A stretch of DNA of 47,368 bases. Source: Deltaproteobacteria bacterium (GTDB taxonomy: Bacteria > Desulfobacterota > DSM-4660 > Desulfatiglandales > Desulfatiglandaceae). Where the stretch lies: positions 1 to 47,368 of the forward strand of contig JAFDIS010000032.1 in NCBI GenBank assembly GCA_019307945.1, given 5' to 3'. Below, piece by piece: positions 24,242-32,836 of the stretch (positions are counted from its first letter, which is position 1; every line of letters begins with the position of its first letter). The notes beneath the pieces are model-generated. The model saw only the letters and a program-made list of their open reading frames with translations, searched no databases and had not been told where the DNA came from. A program made the translations under genes and the position numbers.

Positions 24242-25695
24242 CCGGATCCTTCCCGCACCTCCCCCGGCCCGGAAGCCTCCAACGTCTCACGGAAGAGGGC
24301 CTCGACGCCGGGCATCTCTTCCCAGTTGGCCATGAAACGCAGCATGTCCCGGCGGTGAAATTTTTCGAAGCGCCGCATGCTGTGCCTCTTTCTCATGGCG
24401 TCCAGGTCAACGACCACCGGCCCCGAATCCGTCACGATGAAGTTCGTAGCCTTGGTGTCCCCGTGCGTGATTCGACAAACGGCCAGGGAATGCAGGAGTT
24501 CCACCAGGCTCCGGGCCACGGATTCGCGGTCCGCCCGCTCCTCGCCAGAGAAAAAAACCAGAGCGTTGGGCCCTTCCGCGTGTTCACTGACGAAATAGGC
24601 CGTGCCCCTCAAAGGCCCGAAGCGCCGCTCCACCACGGCCACCGGCCTTGGGGTGGGAATCCCCAGCATCTCCAGCCGGTGGGCGTTTCGCCATGAATGG
24701 CTGGCCCGCGTACGCCGAAACGCCCGGCGAACTCCGTGCCAAGACCCCTTGATGTTGTACCTTTTCACCACCACCGTTCGCCCCTCCACGACCATGCGAT
24801 ACACGGTGGTGGTGCGCCCTGCTTTGACGATTTCGGCGCCCTCGGGGATGGTCCCCGGGCCGGTCCTGGCCAAAAGAGCTGCCGCCTCCTCACTGAAAAG
24901 CTCCCGGTCCCAGAGGGCGCGCCAGCGAAGATTCCGCCTTGAAGCGATCCGGGTGGAATCCCGGTAGATCTTTCGGAGGAACTTTCGAAGACGCACCTCC
25001 CTGTGCCGCGCCACCCGGGCCTCCAATGCCCCGGGGTCCAACTCCTTGTCCCCCGAAACACTCCCGTAAGCCCCCAGAAGACCCGGTACCCGGCCCATGA
25101 AGGCCAGAGGGAGCTGTGCCAGGAACCGGGCCAGGTCCTCCAGAGCCCTTGCCGCACCCAAAGGCCTTCCGCAATCGGTCACGGCGGCGCAATCCGCAGC
25201 CAGCACCTGCCCCTCCCGCACGAGGAAGTTTCCCAGGTGGAGATCCTCCTGGACCAGCCCTGCCCGGTGTAACCGGCCCAGCAGTGCCAGGGCGGCCTTC
25301 AATGCCCCGTCCACCCCCGGCGCGTCCGGCCCTTGGGCAAGGACGGCTTCGAGGGATTGGGCCCCTTCCAGATACGCGAACAGGAGAAGCCCGATGTGCC
25401 CCCCGGTTTCTCCGTCGTAGAGGAGCGGGGATGTGGGAATCCGGTGGCGTGAGAGCGCCGCATATCCTTCCAGTTCGCGCCGCAGGTGCCGTCTCCGCCC
25501 GGAATCGGCGTAGAAGAGCTTGGCGAGGACCCGCTCTCCTTCCCATTCCGCTTCCAGGACCGCACGTTTGCCGGGGATCACGCGAAGGACGCTTTGGCAC
25601 CGCACGGCCCCCCTGTCGCCTTTCAGAGGCAACGTAAAGGGGACCCGGATCCTTCGGCCCGCTCGGGCCAGGGACTTTGCGTCGGGTGTAATCAT
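24214..25695 (-). CDS. Tandem LPS-kinase-like protein with two kinase domains
   Basis: 493 aa in which two halves each resemble the Kdo/heptose (LPS) kinase fold. The N-terminal half has VLAKLFYADSGRRRHLRREL (a possible ATP-contacting lysine) and the catalytic-loop-like segment HRAGLVQEDLHLGNFLV. The C-terminal half has VVVKRYNIKGSWHGVRRAFR and CRITHGDTKATNFIVT, followed by GPVVVDLDAM as a DFG-like segment. The second half keeps H-G-D and downstream N, so it looks the more canonical. The first half has QED in place of HxD and no clear DFG. Coupled by ATGA overlap to the WaaP-like gene, it probably phosphorylates core sugars, with one domain possibly regulatory. This domain doubling is unusual for Kdo or heptose kinases of about 250-290 aa. 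Confidence 0.78.
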   Translation of the reverse strand: MITPDAKSLARAGRRIRVPFTLPLKGDRGAVRCQSVLRVIPGKRAVLEAEWEGERVLAKLFYADSGRRRHLRRELEGYAALSRHRIPTSPLLYDGETGGHIGLLLFAYLEGAQSLEAVLAQGPDAPGVDGALKAALALLGRLHRAGLVQEDLHLGNFLVREGQVLAADCAAVTDCGRPLGAARALEDLARFLAQLPLAFMGRVPGLLGAYGSVSGDKELDPGALEARVARHREVRLRKFLRKIYRDSTRIASRRNLRWRALWDRELFSEEAAALLARTGPGTIPEGAEIVKAGRTTTVYRMVVEGRTVVVKRYNIKGSWHGVRRAFRRTRASHSWRNAHRLEMLGIPTPRPVAVVERRFGPLRGTAYFVSEHAEGPNALVFFSGEERADRESVARSLVELLHSLAVCRITHGDTKATNFIVTDSGPVVVDLDAMRKRHSMRRFEKFHRRDMLRFMANWEEMPGVEALFRETLEASGPGEVREGSGCHFLTRKS

Positions 25696-26546
25696 CGCAT
25701 CCCCGGTGCCACGGGAGGCCTCCTTCCATGGATTTTCTTATAAAGCGCCAGGGCCTTTTTCTCCACCCGCCGCCAGAACACACCGTTTTCCGCAAAACAC
25801 TTCTGCAACGGCCTTGCTTCGTAGGCCCGTACGAACCGCAGGAGGTCATGCCGGGTGAGCCCTGCCTCCATGGCGGAGAAATAGAGCCCCGCCACGTCCT
25901 TGACCCGCCATCTCGTGGGCACTGTCTTGCGGATCTGGACACGGTGAAGGTCGATGAGATAAAGGGGGAGGCCGCCGCCCGGCTCCCGCCCTTCCCTGAC
26001 GAGGAAGTGGCAGAGATAAAAATCCCGGTGGTTCATGCCGTTTTCGTGGAGCGTGCGGGCGATCCCCGCAACACCCAGGATCAGATCCCGCTTGAGCCGG
26101 GGGGCGGGCGGGCGTTGGGGCCAATCCCTGCATAGATCCTCAAGGCTCACGGCCCCCTGAATCTCCCGGGTGATCACAAAGGATTGGAGTCTCGCCGGAT
26201 CAAGGCCCCGCATTCCGTAGGCCACCAGGGGCGTGGTGGGAATGCCCACCGTCTCGAAGCGCCTTATGGCCCGCCACTCGTTTCGGGCGCTCAGGACGGG
26301 GAGGCGTGCGGCCAAAAGATTCTTGAAAATCTCCCGCCAGCCCACGCCCTCATGGATCTTGGCGAAGTAGGCCCTGCCCTGCTGCGTGAACCGCAGGGTC
26401 CTGCGGCCCTTTTGGGTCCGGTACACCCGGCCTTGCAGGGAAAAAACCTTTTGAAAAAGATCGCGCCCTTCCCAGCCCAAATCTGATGTCGAGACCATCA
26501 CGACTCGTTCCCGGGGTCTGCGTTTGTTATTCCCGGCCCGTCTCAC
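25692..26546 (-). CDS. waaP: WaaP/RfaP-like LPS core heptose kinase
   Basis: 284 aa, the usual size for heptose I kinases, which phosphorylate inner-core heptose and stabilise the outer membrane. Family features are the segment GRAYFAKIHEGVGWREIFKN (phosphate-donor lysine region), the catalytic loop MNHRDFYLCHFLV (HRDFY-CHF is diagnostic) and LYLIDLHRVQIRKTVPTRWR with the DFG-equivalent DLHR. The ATG overlaps the WaaG-like stop (26543-26546). An internal Met at 26498 is a possible alternative start. It lies between waaG-like and the tandem kinase, as in many LPS core clusters. Confidence 0.92.
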   Translation of the reverse strand: MRRAGNNKRRPRERVVMVSTSDLGWEGRDLFQKVFSLQGRVYRTQKGRRTLRFTQQGRAYFAKIHEGVGWREIFKNLLAARLPVLSARNEWRAIRRFETVGIPTTPLVAYGMRGLDPARLQSFVITREIQGAVSLEDLCRDWPQRPPAPRLKRDLILGVAGIARTLHENGMNHRDFYLCHFLVREGREPGGGLPLYLIDLHRVQIRKTVPTRWRVKDVAGLYFSAMEAGLTRHDLLRFVRAYEARPLQKCFAENGVFWRRVEKKALALYKKIHGRRPPVAPGMR

Positions 26547-27688
26547 GGCTCCTCCTCCTTGCCGTCCCCGGGCCCGCTTTTTTGGGAGGCCACCTCTTCG
26601 ATCACGTCCGCAGCCCTTTCATGAAGGCCTGTGACATCCGTGGAGGCCACGTAGGCCGTGCCGCGCTCTCCCCACGCCTCGGTTCCCAGCGCCTCCAGCA
26701 TTTGCGCCAGCATTTCGTTCAAACGATCCTGCCGGAAAGGGTCGGGTATCAAAAGGCCCGCCCCCGCCCTTTCGACGTGTTCTGCGTATCCACACACTTC
26801 CGTCACGAGCACGGGAAGTCCCGCGGCCATGGCCTCGATCAGGACCATGCCCGCCGTCTCCTGCCGCGCCGGGTGCAGGAGGAGATCTGCGGCCTTCAGG
26901 AAACGGGGCACATCGTCCCGGCCCCCGAAGAACCTCACCTGGTCCCCCAGACCCCGTCTTCGGGCCCACCGCTCCAGCGGAGCCGCCTTTCCCCTGCCCA
27001 CCACAAAGAGCAGGGTCCTCGCCCGGAGAAATCCCGGCAGGGCATCCAAGGCCCTGAGGGCCCGGTCCACGCCTTTTGTCCTGAACCCTGAGCCCACCAT
27101 CAGCACCAGGAGACGATCGTCTCCCACGCCCAGGGCAACCCTGGCCTCGGCACGCTCCGGGGCCGAGGCGATCCGCTGAAGTTCAATCCCCGGCGGTAGT
27201 AGGTGGAATCGGCTTTCATGGGTCCCGTAATAGGACATGTAGAAGGCCTTTTCCCTTTCCGACAAAAGGAGGATGCGGGCGCGCGACCGTGGCCCGAACA
27301 CCGCCCCTTCCAGGCGAAGAAATGTCCTGTATCGCGGGGTGAGGCGGTACCATAGTCTCCTTGAATCCGCCCGGGCCGCAAAGCTCGTGTCCCCGGCAAA
27401 GTAGACGTCCAGGCCCGCCGTCTTGTTGAAACCCACCACGGCATCGTAACGTTTCCGTGACACTGCGGCTTGAAGCGCCCTTGAAAAATTCGCCATCATC
27501 CGGTGGTTGGAAAGACCCCGGCGAGGCAGGATCTCCAGTTTTGCCCCCCGGGGCGCTTCCCCTTCCCAGGCCGCCGCATAAACATCCACCAGGTGACCCC
27601 GGGCCGCGCAGATCTCCACCATGCGAAAGAAGTCGCGCTGGAGGCCGCCGTGGGGGAAATATCGGAACAGGCAGAAGGCTAGTTTCAT
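26543..27688 (-). CDS. waaG: WaaG-like GT4-family LPS core glycosyltransferase
   Basis: 381 aa, GT-B fold, GT4 family. The N-terminal segment CLFRYFPHGGLQRDFFRMVE, with RGHLVDVYAAAWEGE, matches WaaG (UDP-glucose:heptosyl-LPS glucosyltransferase). The C-terminal donor site has VLMVGSGFRTKGVDRALRAL, DLLLHPARQETAGMVLIEAM and AAGLPVLVTEVCGYAEHV with the E-x7-E arrangement. It is the first gene of the minus-strand core operon. The region upstream holds a subtilase remnant. No clear promoter was identified in the 157 nt before the gene. The donor sugar could differ from glucose. Confidence 0.92.
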   Translation of the reverse strand: MKLAFCLFRYFPHGGLQRDFFRMVEICAARGHLVDVYAAAWEGEAPRGAKLEILPRRGLSNHRMMANFSRALQAAVSRKRYDAVVGFNKTAGLDVYFAGDTSFAARADSRRLWYRLTPRYRTFLRLEGAVFGPRSRARILLLSEREKAFYMSYYGTHESRFHLLPPGIELQRIASAPERAEARVALGVGDDRLLVLMVGSGFRTKGVDRALRALDALPGFLRARTLLFVVGRGKAAPLERWARRRGLGDQVRFFGGRDDVPRFLKAADLLLHPARQETAGMVLIEAMAAGLPVLVTEVCGYAEHVERAGAGLLIPDPFRQDRLNEMLAQMLEALGTEAWGERGTAYVASTDVTGLHERAADVIEEVASQKSGPGDGKEEEP

Positions 27689-27845
27689 GTCACCGCCCGG
27701 GGAGGGGGATGGAAAGGCCCACGGGACCCCTCGGGGCCGGCGGGCACGGGAGGGGGGCCACGGGCCGCTTTTTCACGTTTCAAACACATTCATGGTTTGA
27801 GGTCAAGGAAAACCAGGAAAGGCGAGGCCGTCCGAAGAAAAACCG

Positions 27846-28388
27846 TCATCGATGGAGGCGCGCAAGGATCCCCAGGTCCACCCCGTCGGAATCACCATCC
27901 CCGTCGAGATCTCCCTCACAGGGGGAGTCTTCCGGGCAGGCAAAGAGGCCGAAGGTGTAGGGGAATCCCAGGGTGAGGGCGGAAAGGGCGTTGATCCTTC
28001 CGGAGACGCGGTTGTAGCCTTCAAGGACGAGGAGGACGTCCGCCGCTGACAGGATCCGGTCGGCCACCTCGCCCGCCGTCCACGACGGGAACCGGGAAAA
28101 CAGGAGTGCAGCCAGTCCGGAGACGTGGGGAGTGGCCATGGAGGTCCCGCTCTTTGTGCAATAGACGCCTCCCACGCAGGTGCTCAGGATGCCGACCCCG
28201 GGTGCAGAGACATCCACCCAGAGACCAAAGCTGCTGGTGGAGGCCTTCTGATCCCCACTGTCCGTGGAGCCCACGGCCAGGACGGCATCCCTTTCAATGG
28301 CTGCGGGGTAAAAAGGGTCCGGGCTGCCTCCGTTTCCCCTCTCGACCTGTTCCAGATACATGGCCCACTGCGCGAATCCATGCGCCCG
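27846..28388 (-). pseudogene. N-terminally truncated subtilisin-like protease with half dockerin-type repeat
   Basis: About 180 codons are open from just after a TAG (28389-28391); the first ATG is at 28359-28361. The sequence contains ERDAVLAVGSTDSGDQKAST, SFGLWVDVSAPGVGILST and the catalytic-serine block GTSMATPHVSGLAALL of S8 subtilases. It ends with one calcium-binding EF-like loop (EGDLDGDGDSDGVDLGIL), as in dockerin or type-3 repeats. The catalytic Asp and His regions and the signal peptide, normally upstream, are missing, so it cannot be an active protease. Confidence 0.75.
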
Positions 28389-29064
28389 CTAAATGCCTTA
28401 GACGGGCTGATGCTGCCTGATCTTGCACGATCCGTTCATTCGGGGCCATGGGGCTACTCGCTCGGCCCGGGGTCCCTTGCACGGGCCACGCCCCCGGGAA
28501 AACCGATCTCCCCGGGCGTGTTCTTCGGGGCAATCTATTGAAATTCCTGCAAAAAACAGGCCGAAACATGCCTCTGGAGGCCATCTGGCCTAACGCCTTA
28601 ATATTCATTCAAAATTTACTTCTCGCCGGACATGTCCCCCCAGGAAACAACTCAAAAAATGGGCAATCTTTTGCCAACTTGTAGAAAAAGATTACACACT
28701 GGGGGAAATTGTCGGTCTCTTCCGCCGGGGGCACGTCTCCTTTGGGAAATCGGGTTGAATGTGGAGGTGATATCGGTTACTAAATGGAAGCCTGTCCGGC
28801 TCTACTCCTTTGTCCGGAGCGACTGGAAATGCGGCTAGGATACACGGCTGGTCCAGGGTTTGCGCACTTCCGGAAATTGCGCCGGAACGATGTCCGAACC
28901 CTGGAAAAAGACGCATGGGAAATGCAGCGGGCCGGGAGGAGTCGCGGGAAGCCTATGCACAGAGACCCCCGGGAACAGATCAAGATTAGAAGGAGCGCAT
29001 CTCCGTCCTTGAATTCGGACGCTTCATTATCCTCAGCGAACGCGTGTAAGTCAACGGTGTCCCG
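28389..29064. other. 676-nt stretch without a recognised gene
   Basis: No convincing coding region on either strand. It contains a GGCAA-N4-TTGCC palindrome at 28662-28675 that recurs before thiL and a nested hairpin at 28853-28904 (described separately). A short plus-strand ORF (EVISVTKWKPVRLYSFVRSD, about 28759-28836) has a good GGAGG near its start but no recognisable relatives. Confidence 0.5.
28853..28904. repeat. Nested inverted repeat, possible structured RNA or operator
   Basis: The outer arms CCAGGGTT (28853-28860) and AACCCTGG (28897-28904) are perfect 8-bp complements. Inside lie TTCCGG (28868-28873) and CCGGAA (28882-28887). There is no T-tract, so it is not a standard terminator. 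It lies about 160 nt upstream of the RapZ-C gene. Confidence 0.5.
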
Positions 29065-29430
29065 ATGAACGTAAAGATCCTCTCCTTCGGCTTCAAGAAC
29101 GGGATACCCCCGGAAGCCGACCTGGTGTTGGACGTGCGCTTCATGCCCAACCCCTACTATGAGCCCCAGCTCCGACCCCTGGACGGGCGGGACCCGGCGG
29201 TTTCGGCCTTTGTCCTCGACCGGCCCGAGGCTCGGGCGTTCCTTGACCAAACCCTTGGTTACCTTGGGTTTTTGGTGCCATGGCACGAATCGGGGGGCCG
29301 CTTACAACTCACCGTGGCCCTGGGGTGCACGGGCGGCAGGCACCGCTCCGTGGCCGTGGCCGAAGCCCTGCACCGGAGGCTTCTGGGTGAGGGTTGGAAG
29401 GCGCACCTGTCCCACCGGGACCTCTCATGA
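29065..29430 (+). CDS. Stand-alone RapZ C-terminal-domain protein
   Basis: 121 aa corresponding only to the C-terminal domain of RapZ (YvcJ). It opens ILSFGFKNGIPPEADLVLDV and RFMPNPYYEPQLRPLDGRD, and ends with the signature LTVALGCTGGRHRSVAVAE. In E. coli RapZ this domain senses glucosamine-6-phosphate and binds the sRNAs that control GlmS. The N-terminal P-loop ATPase domain (about 150 residues) is absent, and the start ATG sits directly before the conserved FGF segment, so this is a natural short form and not a truncation of the ORF. Its stop overlaps or lies just before the start of a GlmU-like gene, and glmM follows, so a role in amino-sugar sensing is likely. It may act on protein or RNA in the cytoplasm. 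Confidence 0.88.
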   Translation: MNVKILSFGFKNGIPPEADLVLDVRFMPNPYYEPQLRPLDGRDPAVSAFVLDRPEARAFLDQTLGYLGFLVPWHESGGRLQLTVALGCTGGRHRSVAVAEALHRRLLGEGWKAHLSHRDLS

Positions 29431-29444
29431 AAGGATCGGAACCC

Positions 29445-30680
29445 ATGGCGGAAAACGGCTTGGTGAAACAATTGATCTCCCGGGGCGTCACGATCCCATG
29501 CCCCCAAAGCGTACAAATCGGCCCCGAAGTGCTGCCCGAACGCATATCGGGCCAGGGCGTTACGATTCATGGGGGTTGTCGGCTTTTCGGGGAAAAGACC
29601 CTCATCCTGCCGGGCGCGGAACTGGGTGCCGAGGCCCCCGTCACGGTGAAAAACTGCTGGGTGGGACCCGACGTCAAACTGCAAGGGGGATACTTTGAAG
29701 GCTCCTGTTTCCTCCAGGGTGCCTCCATGAGCTCGGGCGCTCAGGTCAGGTCAGGGTGTCTCCTGGAGGAAGGGGCCAGGGGGGGCCACACAGTGGGCCT
29801 CAAACAGACGATCCTGCTGCCCTTCGTGACCCTGGGAAGCCTCGTAAACTTCTGCGACTGCCTCATGGCCGGGGGCACGGATGAAAAGAATCACAGCGAA
29901 GTGGGAAGCTCGTATATCCATTTCAATTACACCCCAAACCAGGACAAGGCCACCCCTTCCCTGATCGGTGACGTGCCCCGGGGGGTGATGATGAACCAGC
30001 GACCCATCTTCCTAGGGGGCCAGGGCGGCCTCGTGGGACCGGTCCGGATCACTTACGGGGTGGTGGTGGCTGCCGGGGCCATTGTTCGAAAAGACCTGCT
30101 CAAGGAAAACACCCTCCTCCTGGGGTCCCCGGCCATCGCCAGGACTCTCCACTTCAGGCCGGGAATCTTTTCCAACCTCAAGCGCATAGTGACTCTGAAC
30201 ACGATTTACATGGCCCAACTGGTGGCCCTCAGGCGTTGGTACGTGGAGGTCCGCTCCCGTTTCATGGACCGGGACCCCATGGACAAGGCGCTTTTTCAGG
30301 GCGCCCTGGAAACGCTGGACCTGGCATTGAACGAGAGACTCCGGCGCCTCGGGCAGGTGGCGGAAAGGCTCGGGGAACGCGATGCAGAGGAAGAAGGCGG
30401 CCCGGGACCCAAGGCCCAAGAGTTTCACAAACGGTGGGGTGAAATGGATGCGGCCATTCGGGGGGCCTTGGATTTCGCGGGAAACCCGGCCCTGCGCGAA
30501 TCTTTCCTGGAATGCCTGGAACGAAGGACCTCGGAAGCGGAATCGGACTACCTGGGAGTGATCAGGGGTCTGACCCCGGAGGATCAGGGCCTTGGAACCC
30601 GGTGGCTTCAGGGCGTGGTGGACGAGACCTGCAAGCGGGCCTGGGCCGTGGTCCCGGGGCTTGGGATTGGGGGGGCATGA
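29445..30680 (+). CDS. GlmU-like left-handed beta-helix protein (UDP-GlcNAc pathway, uncertain activity)
   Basis: 411 aa. The first half has hexapeptide-repeat character: GVTIHGGCRLFGEKTLILPG, KNCWVGPDVKLQGGYFEGSC, then the conserved HSEVGSSYIHFNYTPNQDKA and PIFLGGQGGLVGPVRITYGV. The latter two resemble the C-terminal acetyltransferase domain of GlmU. The pyrophosphorylase domain of GlmU is missing. The second half (about 240-411) is alpha-helical and unrecognised. AAAGGA lies 9 nt before the ATG at 29445; an ATG at 29427 overlapping the RapZ-C stop is an alternative. The stop overlaps glmM by 4 nt. It may acetylate glucosamine-1-phosphate or bind nucleotide sugars; this is inference from fold and neighbours. 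Confidence 0.75.
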   Translation: MAENGLVKQLISRGVTIPCPQSVQIGPEVLPERISGQGVTIHGGCRLFGEKTLILPGAELGAEAPVTVKNCWVGPDVKLQGGYFEGSCFLQGASMSSGAQVRSGCLLEEGARGGHTVGLKQTILLPFVTLGSLVNFCDCLMAGGTDEKNHSEVGSSYIHFNYTPNQDKATPSLIGDVPRGVMMNQRPIFLGGQGGLVGPVRITYGVVVAAGAIVRKDLLKENTLLLGSPAIARTLHFRPGIFSNLKRIVTLNTIYMAQLVALRRWYVEVRSRFMDRDPMDKALFQGALETLDLALNERLRRLGQVAERLGERDAEEEGGPGPKAQEFHKRWGEMDAAIRGALDFAGNPALRESFLECLERRTSEAESDYLGVIRGLTPEDQGLGTRWLQGVVDETCKRAWAVVPGLGIGGA

Positions 30681-32026
30681 CGGTGGCAAGGCTTTTCGGC
30701 ACGGACGGCATCCGGGGGATCGCGGGACGGGAACCCATAACGCCGGAGACTGGTCTCAGGCTGGGACGGGCACTGGCCAGGTTTCTGGACCGCAGGAACC
30801 TGAACAAGGAGGTGGTGGTGGGGCAGGACACCAGGGCCTCGGGCGACATGCTGGCCCACGCCGTGGCCTCGGGCGTGGCCTCAGGGGGTGGAAACGCGCT
30901 CATGGCGGGGGTCATCCCCACGCCCGGAGTGGCTTTTCTTGCAAGGGATCGAAAAGCCGGGGCCGGGGTGGTAATCTCCGCCTCCCATAATCCCCACGAG
31001 TATAACGGGTTCAAGCTTTTCAGCGGCCAGGGGTTCAAACTTTCAGAGCCCGAAGAATCAGAGATGGAAGACCTTATCCTTTCGCCGGAAAGCGAAATGT
31101 CCGCGGAACTCCCCGGTTCGATTCTGAACCTGCCCGACACGCAGGACCGCTACGTGGCCTTCCTGAAACAGCAGGTCTCGCCCCTGAACCTTCACGGCAT
31201 GAGCGTTGTTCTCGACTGCGCAAACGGCGCGGCCCATAAGGCCGCCCCTACCCTCTTCGCCTCCCTGGGCGCCCGTACGGAGGTACTTTTCGCGGACCCG
31301 GACGGCCGAAACATAAACGCTGGGTGCGGAAGTCAACACACCGAGGCCCTGGCCCGCAAGGTGGTGAAGGGACGAGCCGAGCTGGGCCTTGCCTTCGACG
31401 GGGACGCCGACCGGCTAACGGCCGTGGATGAGAAAGGCAACACCCTGACCGGTGACCAGGTCCTCGTGATCTGCGCCAGGATGCTGAAGGAAAAACAGGC
31501 CCTTTCAGGGAACCTCGTGGTGAGCACGGTCATGAGCAACGTGGGGCTCAAGTCGGCCCTTGGAGAGGCGGGGATCGCGTGGGAGGCCACGGGCGTGGGG
31601 GACCGCCTGGTTGTTGAGGCCATGCGCGCCCGGGGGGCCTCCCTGGGGGGCGAGGAGTCGGGGCACATCGTGTTCCTGGACCACCACACCACCGGCGACG
31701 GACTCCTCTCGGCCCTCATGGTAGTCAAAGCACTGAAGCACTTCGGAAGACCGCTTTCGGTGCTTGCCGATTTCATGCGGGTATTCCCCCAGGTCCTCCT
31801 GAACGTTCCGGTACGAGAGAAACCTGAAATATCCAAGGTGCGCGGGATTTCCGAGGCCGTAGAGGCCGCGGAAAAGGCCCTGGGAGATCGCGGCCGGGTA
31901 CTGGTGCGCTACTCGGGCACCGAGCCCCTCTGCCGCATCATGGTGGAAGGGGAAAACGCCGAGGAAATCAAAGGTCACGCAGCGGACATCGCCCATGCAG
32001 TGAAGGAGGCCATAGGGAACCCATGA
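30677..32026 (+). CDS. glmM: Phosphoglucosamine mutase GlmM
   Basis: 449 aa, the usual GlmM length. It converts glucosamine-6-phosphate to glucosamine-1-phosphate for peptidoglycan and LPS precursors. Motifs in order: RLFGTDGIRG at the N-terminus; the phosphoserine loop VVISASHNPHEYNGFK; the Mg-binding loop LAFDGDADRL; sugar-binding LGGEESGHIVF; and phosphate-binding RYSGTEP near the C-terminus. The start ATG overlaps the GlmU-like stop (ATGA at 30677-30680). An in-frame upstream extension is non-coding. GlmM is translationally coupled to the cyclase-family gene downstream (ATGA at 32023-32026). Confidence 0.97.
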   Translation: MTVARLFGTDGIRGIAGREPITPETGLRLGRALARFLDRRNLNKEVVVGQDTRASGDMLAHAVASGVASGGGNALMAGVIPTPGVAFLARDRKAGAGVVISASHNPHEYNGFKLFSGQGFKLSEPEESEMEDLILSPESEMSAELPGSILNLPDTQDRYVAFLKQQVSPLNLHGMSVVLDCANGAAHKAAPTLFASLGARTEVLFADPDGRNINAGCGSQHTEALARKVVKGRAELGLAFDGDADRLTAVDEKGNTLTGDQVLVICARMLKEKQALSGNLVVSTVMSNVGLKSALGEAGIAWEATGVGDRLVVEAMRARGASLGGEESGHIVFLDHHTTGDGLLSALMVVKALKHFGRPLSVLADFMRVFPQVLLNVPVREKPEISKVRGISEAVEAAEKALGDRGRVLVRYSGTEPLCRIMVEGENAEEIKGHAADIAHAVKEAIGNP

Positions 32027-32646
32027 CACTTTATGACGCCACACTTCCCATGCGCGAGGGCATGATCACCTTTCCGGGTGATCCGCCCTTTCGGATCGAA
32101 ACCTTTTTCGAGACCCGCAAGGGGGATCCCTTCAACCTGGCCCTGCTTCACATGGGCACCCATCTGGGAACCCACGTGGACCCCCCTGCGCACTACCTGG
32201 AGGGCGGCGCCACGGTGGACCAGGTCCCTCTGGATGTCCTGGTGGGCCCCGGTGTGCTCCTGGACCTCCGGGGACAAAGCAGCATCAACCGCAAGACACT
32301 GGAAAATGCCCCCATTGGGGACGCCCGGCGCGTTTTGTTCAGGACGGACAACGAAACCTTGCTCGGGGCCCCTCGCTTTCGCGAGGATTTCACGGCGCTT
32401 ACCGAGGACGGGGCCCGCTACCTGGTGAAGCGGGGTGTACGGCTTGTGGGAATCGACTACCTGTCCATCGAGCAATACATGAACCCGGGGGCGCCCGTCC
32501 ATCGAACACTACTTGGGGCGGGGGTCCTGGTGGTGGAAGGTCTCCACCTGCGGGGAATACCGCCTGGGGCCTACGAGATTTTCTGCCTGCCCCTGCGCAT
32601 CGAGGGTGCCGACGGGGCGCCGGCCCGGGTCATCCTGCGAGGGTAG
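32023..32646 (+). CDS. Cyclase-family (kynurenine-formamidase-like) metal hydrolase
   Basis: 207 aa, typical for the cyclase/KynB family. The signature HMGTHLGTHVDPPAHYLEGG supplies the HxxxHxD zinc ligands, and GVRLVGIDYLSIEQYMNPGA and GVLVVEGLHLRGIPPG complete the conserved C-terminal half. It hydrolyses an amide, ester or lactone; the substrate cannot be inferred. It is the fourth gene of the RapZ-C/GlmU-like/GlmM unit, sharing four bases with glmM. Whether it belongs to amino-sugar metabolism or just rides on the transcript is open. Confidence 0.9.
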   Translation: MTLYDATLPMREGMITFPGDPPFRIETFFETRKGDPFNLALLHMGTHLGTHVDPPAHYLEGGATVDQVPLDVLVGPGVLLDLRGQSSINRKTLENAPIGDARRVLFRTDNETLLGAPRFREDFTALTEDGARYLVKRGVRLVGIDYLSIEQYMNPGAPVHRTLLGAGVLVVEGLHLRGIPPGAYEIFCLPLRIEGADGAPARVILRG

Positions 32647-32836
32647 GCGGAACCGGGGGGAGTAGAATCGGAGGTCTCAGGCTCCACGCGAGGAGATTCT
32701 TCCCCCCGGGTTTCTTGTCTTTCCCGCGCCAGCTCTTTCTGTTATCCTGGTCTGAGAAAAATCCAGTCGCCCGGGGCCGACCCCGGGTTGCCCCGTTTTC
32801 AAAGATGGCCCGGGCGCGCATATCGGGGTGGCGGAA

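Noticed and set aside
22354-26135. Long plus- and minus-strand ORFs in the LPS operon
   Set aside because: High GC keeps shadow frames open; only the frames with recognisable glycosyltransferase and kinase motifs are accepted.
28659-28676. Sigma54 promoter
   Set aside because: GG and GC have about the right spacing, but the CAC part of the -24 element does not match; the palindrome explains the sequence better.
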